Notes: generated by a model not told the origin, from the letters alone. A stretch of DNA of 64,000 bases from a virus (IMGVR_UViG_3300019888_000001:18111-82110); one strand, 5' to 3'. Shown: positions 32,160 to 39,353, counted from the stretch's first letter. A program made the numbers and translations.

Positions 32160-32305
32160 TATAGCCTGCCTAACAAAAATAGAATTAGTATAATCACTAA
32201 AAGCAATCCTAGGATACCATGCGCGCCGTTACCAAATCCATATCCTCCTGTAGGAAAGGCCCCTACCAGTAATAGAATTATAAGAATGAGGAGAATGAGA
32301 CCCAT
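32159..32305 (-). CDS. DUF3309-type small membrane protein, copy 2
   Basis: 48 aa from the ATG at 32305; the frame is open with a TTG at 32371 that would add 22 basic residues. GAFPTGGYGFGNGAHG between two hydrophobic helices; about 80 percent identical by eye to copy 1 at 12.9 kb. Unknown role. Confidence 0.72.
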   Translation of the reverse strand: MGLILLILIILLLVGAFPTGGYGFGNGAHGILGLLLVIILILFLLGRL

Positions 32306-32400
32306 ATAAATAAAGGTCCGTCTTTTCAGAGTTTTGTCAATAAGTTCCTTCCCGCGGTCCTGGTTTCCCAAAATCGCGGAAGGATCTTTATCGTGAGCTG

Positions 32401-32703
32401 TTAGCTCGTTGTCGCGCCTGTAGGCCCGGTAGGCCCCGCGGGTAGCAACGCTGTTACGCTTTGAGTCGCGGCTTTTAAGTTCGCGAGTGCCGTATCGACC
32501 GCCGGGGTTGTTCCGCCGGCAGAGGCCAATGCAGCTTCGAGAGCTGTGACCCCAACACCAATTGCAGTTACTTGATCAGCCACTGCTTGAATGTCGAGAG
32601 CTTCTTGGGATTGCGTTTCCATAATGGTATGCTCCTGGGTTACGAGGCGTTCAAGAAGGTTTTCGATGGCCTTCAAGCGCGACTCTATGTTTCGTTTCGT
32701 CAT
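32401..32703 (-). CDS. Coiled-coil protein with collagen-like tip
   Basis: 100 aa: two helical heptad regions (ESRLKAIENLLERLV; VADQVTAIGVGVTALEAAL), a GGTTPAVDTALANLKAA segment, and a C-terminal GPTGPTGA. Typical of small trimeric phage tail or fibre-associated proteins; shares the TGPTG unit with the scaffold-like and fibre genes. Confidence 0.62.
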   Translation of the reverse strand: MTKRNIESRLKAIENLLERLVTQEHTIMETQSQEALDIQAVADQVTAIGVGVTALEAALASAGGTTPAVDTALANLKAATQSVTALLPAGPTGPTGATTS

Positions 32704-32804
32704 GTTCTAAGTTAATCGGGATCCGGCGTAAGCGCTAAGCTTTTATTTGTAAATAGTTTTTGTTAGACGTTTGACAATTCTTTCCTAACAAGACATTTTA
32801 GTTC

Positions 32805-32996
32805 ATGGCCGATCAGATTTCTCAACTTCGAGCAAAAGTCTCGCGAACGCTTGAAGCTAAGGTGATGGCCCGCGGTCGTTTGGTCCGAGCGGATCAAGAG
32901 TGGGCCCAAGCGGTTCGGGCGCTACAACGAGCGGAGCAGGCTGAAGCGCTGGCTCATGCTGAACGGACTCGGGTTTTGGTTCGGTCTGTGCTTTAA
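32805..32996 (+). CDS. Small helical protein antisense to an HNH tail
   Basis: 63 aa, Ala/Arg/Glu-rich helix (DQISQLRAKVSRTLEAKV). TTGACA at 32771 with a weak -10 precedes it. Most of it lies opposite the C-terminal tail of the HNH gene; the HNH tail is low-complexity, so this frame is the more protein-like. Confidence 0.5.
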   Translation: MADQISQLRAKVSRTLEAKVMARGRLVRADQEWAQAVRALQRAEQAEALAHAERTRVLVRSVL

Positions 32997-33429
32997 AAAA
33001 TTTTTCATGTTTGAGGCCAGTTGAAATATAGTATTCTTTATTTTCCGCTCGTTTTATCCAATTACAGTTTGAGCATAGACATTGAAAGTTGGCAGGGTTA
33101 TCGCGTACGTATCTATAGTATGCGTGGCGGCTTGGAAAGGTGGCGCGGTGTTTTCTACCTCCTCCATTTATGTGATCAATTTGAAGTGCACGAGTATCTA
33201 AAAAGCCGCATCGGGCACATTTATTGCCGAGAATGTTTAGAATTAGCACGCGCAAATTTTTGCGATAACGAGCGTCGTTTAGTCGGTGTTTTTCTGGATG
33301 CGCTTGGTTATAACGTTTATCGCAAGCTTTTTTCTTTGCTGTTTTGTTATATTTTTTGGTTCGGCGGATTTTTGAAGCGCGCCCGTTAGGAGTGCGGCTC
33401 CATATTTGATACTGGTTTCGGGTTTGCAT
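32857..33429 (-). CDS. HNH endonuclease with CxxC zinc site
   Basis: 190 aa. Basic N-terminal half, then KCARCGF, LQIDHINGGG and CLCSNCNWIKRAE: an HNH core with four zinc Cys. The last 55 residues (Pro/Glu/Leu-rich) are encoded antisense to the 32805 ORF and probably represent read-through into foreign sequence. Free-standing mobile nuclease at the edge of the non-coding region. Confidence 0.82.
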   Translation of the reverse strand: MQTRNQYQIWSRTPNGRASKIRRTKKYNKTAKKKACDKRYNQAHPEKHRLNDARYRKNLRVLILNILGNKCARCGFLDTRALQIDHINGGGRKHRATFPSRHAYYRYVRDNPANFQCLCSNCNWIKRAENKEYYISTGLKHEKFFKAQTEPKPESVQHEPALQPAPLVVAPEPLGPTLDPLGPNDRGPSP

Positions 33430-33655
33430 TTAAGATAAATTATAGTATAAAAGAAAGTTTTCAAGATATTTTGTCATCGTAGTGGCGTTTGTTTTTTCTG
33501 TGGCAATTGCTTGTCCGGTATGCACAAAATTTTTGTGACATCAAAAATTAATTTTTTCTTCGAGTTAAAAACCTTGTAACCTTCACGTACATAAGGGCTT
33601 ACACCCCACTAGGGGAGGCCATTGCACCAGGGGAACCCTGTCATTCTGAATGAAT

Positions 33656-33749
33656 GAAACAAAATTACATTGAAACAAAATTACATTGAAACAAAATCAT
33701 AGTGTTACCGTGTTACCGTGTTACCGTGTTACCGTGTTACCGTGTTACC
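33656..33749 (+). repeat. 16-bp and 8-bp tandem repeats
   Basis: GAAACAAAATTACATT occurs twice in tandem (33656-33687) with a partial third; GTGTTACC occurs six times without interruption (33702-33749). Both periods are multiples of eight. Confidence 0.9.
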
Positions 33750-33782
33750 TTGCGGCACCGGGCGTAGCGTGGAAGGTTTTCG

Positions 33783-33870
33783 CAATTATGAGTCGCAGTG
33801 TTGCAATTTGTCCTGGATTCCATTGCACCGTTGTCTTGTTGCAGGGTTTCAGGGTTGCGACTCATAATTG
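33783..33870 (+). repeat. 15-bp perfect inverted repeat, 58-nt loop
   Basis: CAATTATGAGTCGCA pairs exactly with its downstream complement. The loop contains a second pairing, TGCAAT/ATTGCA. Cruciform or long hairpin just upstream of the structured RNA candidate. Confidence 0.75.
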
Positions 33871-33944
33871 AGATTGCTGAGGACTACCGTTTATCCAACA
33901 TCGAGGATAAAAAATAGTTACCTAAGAGAAATAGTGTTGATGAA

Positions 33945-34748
33945 GTGTTGGCACGAGCTTTGCTAATGCCCTTGTTGCCTCGGATGAAATCCGGGCGACC
34001 AAAGCAGCGAAGCTACCTTAGGCAGTTTGATCGCAGTGCAGTAGCAGGTGCGATTGCCTATCGGAGTCTAAGTCGCAAGAGTAGCTGCCCACAGTCGCGC
34101 GAGTAGTAACTGAGGTCGCGGAGCAAAATCGTGGTGGCTTTGTCCAACACGCGGGCAAGCGGTGAAACGTTTGCGAGCGCAATCCTGCGCTTCTCTATTG
34201 TAGAGCAAGAGTCGAAGATACAATGCCGATTAACGGGCGCGCTTGCGTGCTTTACGGCTGAACATGACCTTGTAAAACTGCGATAAGAATCTACATGCGG
34301 CACGAAATGAGAGCGAGACCGCAAAAAGAACGTGCGAGGAAACTCAATATCTCGGCAAAGCTGGTAATGTCAGCAAACGCGAAAGCGGTCAAGTGACCGC
34401 TAAATCGTAGGGAAATTGGCGGCTAGTTGGACTGCAAACTATTAGAAAAGCCAGTCGAAACGAAACGTGGCGCACCTAAGGGCAATAAAAGGATTCGGCG
34501 CTAATTGCGCGGAGTCGAATAAGCTGTGAAGCTGCACAGTAACATCAAAACAAAGCGGCCACCCGGTAGGGATGGTGGATTTCTATTAGGCGTGACGCCT
34601 ATTAACTAAGCATCTCGCGCGGCCGCGATGGTCTGCGCTGAACTAGAGAAATCTGTTAGCGGGCGCACAAGGCGCGCCCGTTTGCACTCTCAATCTTACA
34701 CTTGCGCGCATGTGTGTGCGTTGCGAGGCAAAAACAAGTAAGGTTGAG
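33945..34748 (+). ncRNA. Candidate large structured RNA (about 800 nt)
   Basis: No real ORF, but dense complementary helices. AGCTTTGCT (33956) pairs with AGCGAAGCT (34006) around a 13-bp helix capped by GAA (33972-34002); TAGGCA/TGCCTA encloses ATCGCA/TGCGAT (34019-34060); CGC-GAAA-GCG GNRA hairpin (34378); AGCGGT/ACCGCT (34384-34401); CGGGCGC/GCGCCCG (34660-34680); and a 14-bp bulged helix CTCAATCTTAC...CTTG with 34735-34748. G-T pairs suit only a plus-strand transcript, and A-rich linkers join helices. Size and style recall GOLLD or ROOL phage RNAs; class not proven. Confidence 0.6.
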
Positions 34749-34759
34749 AAAATCAAACT

Positions 34760-35209
34760 ATGGATAACCAATTAACAGTATTCGTGGAGCAAACGAACGC
34801 CCAGATTGCTATTTCCAAAGCTATCGGACTGCCTATCGAGGTAATCCGAAGCAATGGTTCTAAAGCAAACTTCAAGACGTTCGCAGACTCGCGCGGAGTA
34901 GTTATCGACAAAACGGATTCGGATTTTGACAAAGATGCCGCAAGGGCACTTCGCGCAGAATTTAATTCGTTAGTCGCGGAATATCACGCGAAAATTAAAC
35001 CAATCGCAGCGGGAATGCTCGCAGCGGACGGTTTCCGCGTGGCTTCATTGCAGCCTAAATACAACGCTAAATCGGGCGAGTATCAAGGCTGCAATATCGC
35101 AGTTCGACGTGAATTGAAGGGCGCGGCCCTTACACTTCGCGGCGAAAACGCGTTGCTCCGAAAGCAGCTTGCTGAACTGCAAGCCAAGCTATCAGCGTTA
35201 CCAGCCTAA
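34760..35209 (+). CDS. Hypothetical protein after the RNA candidate
   Basis: 149 aa; N-terminal mixed domain with repeated Ala/Phe, central KAFGFR-like basic part, and a C-terminal leucine-heptad helix (ENALLRKQLAELQAKL). Starts 12 nt after the last RNA helix. Unknown. Confidence 0.6.
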   Translation: MDNQLTVFVEQTNAQIAISKAIGLPIEVIRSNGSKANFKTFADSRGVVIDKTDSDFDKDAARALRAEFNSLVAEYHAKIKPIAAGMLAADGFRVASLQPKYNAKSGEYQGCNIAVRRELKGAALTLRGENALLRKQLAELQAKLSALPA

Positions 35210-35241
35210 CCAAAGCAGGCAATAGCCTACTTTGCGAAAAA

Positions 35242-35271
35242 CTGCGCTCAATCTAGGTAGGTTGAGCGCAG
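35242..35271 (+). repeat. 10-bp perfect inverted repeat
   Basis: CTGCGCTCAA and its complement flank TCTAGGTAGG, 15 nt before the next ATG. The CTGCGCTC unit recurs at about 35484 and 35682 with flanking ATAGCC motifs. Confidence 0.7.
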
Positions 35272-35285
35272 ACTTCGCAGATTTT

Positions 35286-35471
35286 ATGAGACATCACACG
35301 AAAAATGTCTCTCCGCGAAAAGAAAAACGGCATTTGCTTAATCAAATCGCAATTTGTCGAGCGTTAGCGGCGAGGCATCAAATGACACGATCAGAACGCT
35401 CTTGGATGAACGAGCGCCAACGTATCGTTTTTCAGATTAAGATTTTGAAAGGGCAACTAGCCCGAAGTTAA
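35286..35471 (+). CDS. Small basic protein
   Basis: 61 aa from the ATG at 35286, preferred over a TTG at 35232 because a hairpin lies between them. Arg/Lys-rich, helical (LLNQIAICRALAARHQMTRSE). Likely nucleic-acid binding. Unknown. Confidence 0.5.
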   Translation: MRHHTKNVSPRKEKRHLLNQIAICRALAARHQMTRSERSWMNERQRIVFQIKILKGQLARS

Positions 35472-35742
35472 TAGTCAGCGCATAGCCTGCGCTCGTTATG
35501 AACGGCGCGTAATACATATCCCGCCTGTGGTATGTTCAAGCGCGATTAACAGGCACAATTTTCATCGCCGAAACGGTTGGGTTAAAGTCCCACTCTACAG
35601 GCTTGGAAGATATCGAACACGACGCGAGAAATCTGTATTCGTGTGCTCCGGCAGCCCGATGATTATTTACACTACAACTGCGCTCGATCTGAGCGAATAG
35701 CCCGATAAAAACGCGCAGTCGGGCACAATTTACGTTACATTT
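35472..35742 (+). other. Non-coding stretch with small hairpins
   Basis: No gene seen. Hairpins: AGCGCA/TGCGCT, GCCTGT/ACAGGC, and GCCCGA/TCGGGC; the latter two are each followed by ACAATTT. CTGCGCTCG plus ATAGCC units repeat. A tRNA-like fold can be drawn at about 35523-35606 but lacks a good anticodon stem. Probably transcribed spacer or small RNAs. Confidence 0.5.
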
Positions 35743-36066
35743 ATGCAAAAAAATAAGAGCGTTTACGTGATTCTGCTCAATTCAGCAGTCGCGGTGCACG
35801 CAAAACTGCGTAAACAGAATCCAAACCGCAATCCACAGAAACCTTGCGTTTATGTAGGAATTACGGGGCTTTCTGTCGAAGAAAGATTTGAGAATCATAA
35901 ACGCGGATATAAATCGTCGCGTTACGCTACGAAATATGCCGTCAGGCTGATGCCTGAATTATACGAGCATCTTAATCCATTGACTTACGACGAGGCGATG
36001 TGCGCAGAAATAACGTTAGCGGAAACCCTTCGTAATGAAGGATATACAGTGGCTGGTGGTCATTAA
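35743..36066 (+). CDS. GIY-YIG-like domain protein
   Basis: 107 aa. SVYVILL and CVYVGITGLSVEERFENHK correspond to the paired beta-strands and helix of GIY-YIG folds, with Arg and Glu-rich C-terminus EAMCAEITLAETLRNEGYTVAGG. The GIY is degenerate (VYV), so it may be a non-homing member, as in small bacterial GIY-YIG-like proteins. Activity uncertain. Confidence 0.6.
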   Translation: MQKNKSVYVILLNSAVAVHAKLRKQNPNRNPQKPCVYVGITGLSVEERFENHKRGYKSSRYATKYAVRLMPELYEHLNPLTYDEAMCAEITLAETLRNEGYTVAGGH

Positions 36067-36067
36067 T

Positions 36068-36193
36068 ATGCAAATAGAAATCAGATCAATAAATGGACGT
36101 GTTATCAGAATCGAAGTAGCCAAAGATACTATTTCATCTGATGATTTGAAGAAACTGATGGATTGGAACAAACAAACTGAAAATCAAATATGA
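36068..36193 (+). CDS. Tiny beta-hairpin protein
   Basis: 41 aa, IEIRSINGRVIRIEVAKDTISSDDLKKL; looks like a compact beta-hairpin plus helix. ATGA to the next gene. Unknown. Confidence 0.5.
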   Translation: MQIEIRSINGRVIRIEVAKDTISSDDLKKLMDWNKQTENQI

Positions 36194-36348
36194 CTGAAAC
36201 AGAGAAACAAAACAGCGTGAAACAGTGGGAACGGTTCGGGAACGAACCGGATTCCAAACGTCAAAAACGACTTGACATAATCGAAGCGTATAAAAACCGC
36301 TTCAAAACCGCAAACAGTCAACGCGGGAACTCCAAAAAGGCTAAATAA
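36190..36348 (+). CDS. Small basic protein
   Basis: 52 aa, charged (KQWERFGNEPDSKRQKRLDIIEAYKNRF). ATGA start; next gene begins right after its TAA. Unknown. Confidence 0.5.
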   Translation: MTETEKQNSVKQWERFGNEPDSKRQKRLDIIEAYKNRFKTANSQRGNSKKAK

Positions 36349-36543
36349 ATGACAACTTACAACGCTACCTGCCAGTTACGTTACAAAACCTTACGCTGGT
36401 CAACTCACACTGTTTACCGCCTTCGTGCGAATACACCAAGCGAAGCATTAAAAATTGCCGATTTGAACGTTCGGCGAGATTTCGATAACCCAGATTTCCA
36501 GTTCAAAAATCTAACCGTAAAACCCGTAACATGTAACAAATAA
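36349..36543 (+). CDS. Small hypothetical protein
   Basis: 64 aa; YNATCQLRYKTLRWSTHTVYRLRANTPSEALKIA reads as beta strands then helix, like small DNA- or RNA-binding phage proteins. Unknown. Confidence 0.52.
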   Translation: MTTYNATCQLRYKTLRWSTHTVYRLRANTPSEALKIADLNVRRDFDNPDFQFKNLTVKPVTCNK

Positions 36544-36548
36544 CCCTG

Positions 36549-36617
36549 ATGCAGTGTTGCCAAACAGATTATTCAATGCAGCAGTGTGACGGCTCTGCTG
36601 CCTTGAGTAATTTATGA
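36549..36617 (+). CDS. Very small Cys-containing ORF
   Basis: 22 codons, MQCCQTDYSMQQCDG; ends in ATGA with the membrane protein gene. May be only a coupling ORF. Confidence 0.3.
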   Translation: MQCCQTDYSMQQCDGSAALSNL

Positions 36618-36751
36618 AAATAACATTAGAAGAATGTATCATGGTGGGCAATGCCGGGTGGGGAATACTCTTCCATTCATGGTTTTGCATGGTTGTTGCA
36701 GGAGTGATGGCGTTGCAGTTATCATACTACTCATTCAGGAAAAGGTTATGA
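36614..36751 (+). CDS. Small membrane protein
   Basis: 45 aa with one helix (GWGILFHSWFCMVVAGVMAL) and a basic end. Followed by an MTL-stop mini-ORF (36748-36759) overlapping by ATGA at each side. Confidence 0.55.
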   Translation: MKITLEECIMVGNAGWGILFHSWFCMVVAGVMALQLSYYSFRKRL

Positions 36752-36755
36752 CTTT

Positions 36756-36845
36756 ATGAGCAAAACTTCCATCTGGCTTATAGACATCGGCATAGCTATA
36801 TTTATCTGGCTTTTCGGATTCGCTATCGGCCATTACTTAATATGA
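36756..36845 (+). CDS. Membrane micropeptide at the head of the ATGA ladder
   Basis: 29 aa, nearly all one transmembrane helix (IWLIDIGIAIFIWLFGFAIG). Its stop overlaps the first ATG of the 8-bp repeat ladder. Confidence 0.5.
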   Translation: MSKTSIWLIDIGIAIFIWLFGFAIGHYLI

Positions 36846-36909
36846 AATTATGAAATTATGAAATTATGAAATTATGAAATTATGAAATTATGAAATTATG
36901 AAATTATGA
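36842..36909 (+). repeat. Eight ATGAAATT repeats forming overlapping ATG-AAA-TTA-TGA mini-ORFs
   Basis: ATGAAATT is repeated eight times from 36842 to 36905. Each unit reads Met-Lys-Leu-stop, and each TGA overlaps the next ATG (ATGA). The chain leads from the stop of the upstream micropeptide to the ATG of MKKLILIALL at 36906. The 8-bp period moves the frame by one each step. Confidence 0.9.
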
Positions 36910-37052
36910 AAAAACTAATACTGATAGCATTGCTAACCGCGCTTTCGGGCGTGATTGGATATCAAATCGGCATCGCAACCGCACCTACATATGACACAGT
37001 GCAGCTTGTGTTGCCGCCAACCCTACAACCACCATCACTCGAAAAATTATGA
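36906..37052 (+). CDS. Small exported or membrane-anchored protein
   Basis: 48 aa; signal-like helix (MKKLILIALLTALSGVIGYQ) then a Pro-rich tail. Start is the end of the MKL ladder; stop again lies in AAATTATGA. Unknown. Confidence 0.58.
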   Translation: MKKLILIALLTALSGVIGYQIGIATAPTYDTVQLVLPPTLQPPSLEKL

Positions 37053-37279
37053 TTAAAACAGTTAAACACGCGGAATCGTATTTTCCACGTTTCATGTCGA
37101 AATGTTGTAGTGCGGAAACGCATACCGGGATTTGCATGGAGTGTGGAAATGCGGCAGTAATGCCGTTTTATTTTGTAGCTACTAAACCGATCCCTGATGC
37201 AATCGCGATTTGTCGCGAAAAACAATTACGCGCGCAACTGCCGGTCGGCGCGTCAATCGTTGGGTTAATCTCTTTATGA
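37049..37279 (+). CDS. Four-Cys zinc-binding small protein
   Basis: 76 aa: CCSAETHTGICMECG gives a zinc knuckle near residue 20; the rest is mixed. ATGA both ends. Unknown. Confidence 0.58.
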   Translation: MIKTVKHAESYFPRFMSKCCSAETHTGICMECGNAAVMPFYFVATKPIPDAIAICREKQLRAQLPVGASIVGLISL

Positions 37280-37413
37280 ACACCAAAATCGAAATCAAAC
37301 TGAAAAACGGTAACACAGTTTATCTTGAAACAAACCGCGCGCCGATACCATCCCTTTGGCTCGGCGAACTAATGCTACAACTTACGAAACATGAAAAAGC
37401 AAAACAAAACTAA
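37276..37413 (+). CDS. Small hypothetical protein
   Basis: 45 aa from the ATGA start; IEIKLKNGNTVYLETNRAPIPS is beta-rich. Overlaps the next gene by 23 nt. Unknown. Confidence 0.52.
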   Translation: MNTKIEIKLKNGNTVYLETNRAPIPSLWLGELMLQLTKHEKAKQN

Positions 37414-37558
37414 AATAGTAATGGCTGTAGCATGGCAACATGGCTGCAGGGTTACGCGGATAACAGATAAAAACCGGCAAACTATCAAGTTTCCGTCTTC
37501 AAAACAAGCTGCTGGTTACATCGGCCGGCTTAAAAACGTGATAATTAAACTCGGATGA
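37391..37558 (+). CDS. Small basic protein
   Basis: 55 aa, basic, with IKFPSSKQAAGYIGRLKN typical of small DNA-binding hairpins. ATGA to next gene. Unknown. Confidence 0.5.
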   Translation: MKKQNKTKIVMAVAWQHGCRVTRITDKNRQTIKFPSSKQAAGYIGRLKNVIIKLG

Positions 37559-37830
37559 AACAAAACGATTGCGAATTGGTTGACGGTAAAACCGGTGAAA
37601 CCGTGTTTCGAGGAAACTTTCCAGACTGCTGGAATCATCCTCAACGTAATGTTGATAGTAAAACTGGTGATTTAGGAGTTTTTTTGTTATCCCGTGAAGC
37701 TGCCAAGAAATATCGCGCAGCGTTGCAGGAAAAAGCGAAATTCCAAAAACAGCTAAAACAACATATAGAAAAAGAAATAGCGCGGGTCACGGCGAAGCCG
37801 CGCAAACGTAAGCAAAATGAAACCTATTAA
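37555..37830 (+). CDS. Charged hypothetical protein
   Basis: 91 aa; short beta start (DGKTGETVFRG), then a long basic helix. Overlaps the next gene by 14 nt. Unknown. Confidence 0.55.
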   Translation: MKQNDCELVDGKTGETVFRGNFPDCWNHPQRNVDSKTGDLGVFLLSREAAKKYRAALQEKAKFQKQLKQHIEKEIARVTAKPRKRKQNETY

Positions 37831-37996
37831 AATCAGATTCGAGGACAAACCAGATTTAAGTTATGATCTTAGCGGCCAACCTGTTGAGATTGAACGAGTT
37901 ATCGAAGCTGCGCTTGACGGTGAGAATTTGATGAATGTCATTTTCTCGGTTAAAAACGACGGATTAACGTTGACAAAAACCACCAATTTATGCTAG
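37817..37996 (+). CDS. Small hypothetical protein
   Basis: 59 aa; IKIRFEDKPDLSYDLSGQP then helix then VIFSVKNDG. Unknown. Confidence 0.5.
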   Translation: MKPIKIRFEDKPDLSYDLSGQPVEIERVIEAALDGENLMNVIFSVKNDGLTLTKTTNLC

Positions 37997-38005
37997 AAGA
38001 TTAAT

Positions 38006-38155
38006 ATGAACAAAGAAGAAGAAGTGCAAAAACTACTGGCCGAAGGGATGTCGATTCAAGACATTGTGGATTATTACGAAAATACCCACGATTATGAAGG
38101 AATCGCCGCCGTTTCGGATTTGAACAACGACAACCACTCCGCAAGGATGGATTAA
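38006..38155 (+). CDS. Small acidic protein
   Basis: 49 aa; EEEVQKLLAEGMSIQDIVDYYE is a helical segment resembling part of an HTH. TAATG to next gene. Unknown. Confidence 0.5.
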   Translation: MNKEEEVQKLLAEGMSIQDIVDYYENTHDYEGIAAVSDLNNDNHSARMD

Positions 38156-38334
38156 TGACAATCGAATTTCGACGTAAACGAGGTAAACGCTTCCAAAAAG
38201 GAGTGCTTTATCTCCATATAGGTAAAATCTCAACCGGCGAATTGAAAACCTTATGCGACTCCGTGTTTAGTAAGAAAAGCCAAGCTCCTGAACACTGTAT
38301 GCCTTACCAAAAAGGTGAAGCATCTGATTATTAA
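38155..38334 (+). CDS. Small basic protein
   Basis: 59 aa; basic beta start (MTIEFRRKRGKRFQKG). Unknown. A gap of about 180 nt after it holds only an 18-codon ORF (38345-38401). Confidence 0.48.
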   Translation: MTIEFRRKRGKRFQKGVLYLHIGKISTGELKTLCDSVFSKKSQAPEHCMPYQKGEASDY

Positions 38335-38513
38335 CAGTTGAAGTATGAAAACTAATAGGAACATGCTCCCTATAAATCTCTCGGACTTACCGAGGCCATA
38401 AGATATTTTTGCACAGGGACTCGCGCTTGAACATACCACAGGCGCCGGAGAACGAAACTCCATCCTATTTTAGAAGCCCGAAACCAACAACTGAAACAAC
38501 GAGGACTTCGACC

Positions 38514-38660
38514 ATGAAGTCTTATCATGCATTACAACTCGGGCTGTTGTTTGCTATCTTCTCCAACCAACTGCCATACGCATTTGCGAAAGTAATCGGT
38601 GGTCTGTTAAGCCTAACTTATTGTGTGACCGCATGCATTTTAACATTCAAAGAAGAATGA
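38514..38660 (+). CDS. Small membrane protein
   Basis: 48 aa with two hydrophobic segments around IGGLLSLTYCVTACILTF. Start taken at the ATG at 38514; the frame is open upstream. ATGA to the next gene. Confidence 0.55.
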   Translation: MKSYHALQLGLLFAIFSNQLPYAFAKVIGGLLSLTYCVTACILTFKEE

Positions 38661-38872
38661 AAAGTAAATACTACGACAATTATCCCGAAGTCAAACGTCA
38701 CATTTTGAATAAACCTGGACATACCGGAACTACAGGACACGATGGTTTCCGACTGCGGAAGAATGGCGAGGGAAGATGGGTGTTTGTTGAAGGGATTAAC
38801 CGACCAATTCCTATCGTTAATCGCCGCGATTCGGCTTGCATGAATAAATGTTTTAAGAAACGAGGATTATGA
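38657..38872 (+). CDS. Small hypothetical protein
   Basis: 71 aa from the ATGA; basic, with a GHTGTTGHDGFRLRKNGEG glycine loop. Unknown. A 14-codon mini-ORF (38869-38913) follows by ATGA. Confidence 0.52.
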   Translation: MKSKYYDNYPEVKRHILNKPGHTGTTGHDGFRLRKNGEGRWVFVEGINRPIPIVNRRDSACMNKCFKKRGL

Positions 38873-38890
38873 GACATAAAAAGACAAATT

Positions 38891-39010
38891 ATGAGACACC
38901 AAACACCAAGTAAACGTGCCTGGCGGAGAATGACGAAAAGCATGTCGGTAGCAGGATTGGCGGTAATGCTGATCCAGTTATGGCATACAGCGTATCCATC
39001 CAAACCGTAG
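38891..39010 (+). CDS. Small membrane protein
   Basis: 39 aa, basic start then one helix (MSVAGLAVMLIQLWHTAY). Its MRH start repeats the start of the mini-ORF just before it. Unknown. Confidence 0.45.
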   Translation: MRHQTPSKRAWRRMTKSMSVAGLAVMLIQLWHTAYPSKP

Positions 39011-39035
39011 ACTAATCCAAGCACGGATGAATATT

Positions 39036-39353
39036 ATGAACACAAAACCTGAAAAATACGCACTATTCTTTTGGTATTGCCCGGAAATACCTCAAGCATC
39101 GTTGTTGGAGCAGATTATAGCTCGTCAAGGAAAAGATGCGGATATGGACAAGCCAATGGCTCGACCCGAATCGCCACCGAAAAAGCTAGTCTTTATCAAA
39201 ATGGTAGATTCGGCTGTTGAGTTAAGCTCTCTTATTTCGCGATCACCTACGTTAGATTACGTAATCATGCAAGGCAGCTTGCATGCAGTGAAGGCGTCTA
39301 CGTCGGTGTTCGTTGATGGTAAAAACCTGATGGAAGATCAAATAAACGGATAA
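39036..39353 (+). CDS. Hypothetical protein
   Basis: 105 aa (108 from an ATG at 39027). Mixed alpha/beta, KYALFFWYCPEIPQASLLEQ near the start. Unknown. Confidence 0.55.
   Translation: MNTKPEKYALFFWYCPEIPQASLLEQIIARQGKDADMDKPMARPESPPKKLVFIKMVDSAVELSSLISRSPTLDYVIMQGSLHAVKASTSVFVDGKNLMEDQING

Larger units (their letters stand above)
33430..33944 (+). other. Non-coding stretch with tandem repeats and a cruciform
   Basis: No convincing gene. It holds 16-bp repeats (33656-33687 plus a part copy), six 8-bp GTGTTACC units (33702-33749), a 15-bp inverted repeat (33783-33797 / 33856-33870) and a 7-bp hairpin (TTTATCC/GGATAAA near 33890). Could include an origin, a packaging-related site or promoters for the RNA that follows. 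Confidence 0.6.

Noticed and set aside
33702-33749. Possible CRISPR array
   Set aside because: Units are 8 bp and contiguous with no spacers; no cas genes.
33686-33871. 61-aa ORF across the GTGTTACC repeats
   Set aside because: Encoded by tandem repeats and an inverted repeat; no protein-like pattern.
33945-34748. RNase P RNA, tmRNA or group II intron identity for the structured region
   Set aside because: The conserved RNase P core, a tmRNA tRNA-like end with tag ORF, and a domain V hairpin were looked for and not found.
35523-35606. tRNA-like fold with GCCTGTGG/CTACAGGC ends
   Set aside because: Anticodon stem does not pair, extra bases separate T-stem from acceptor, and no CCA; at most a degenerate remnant.
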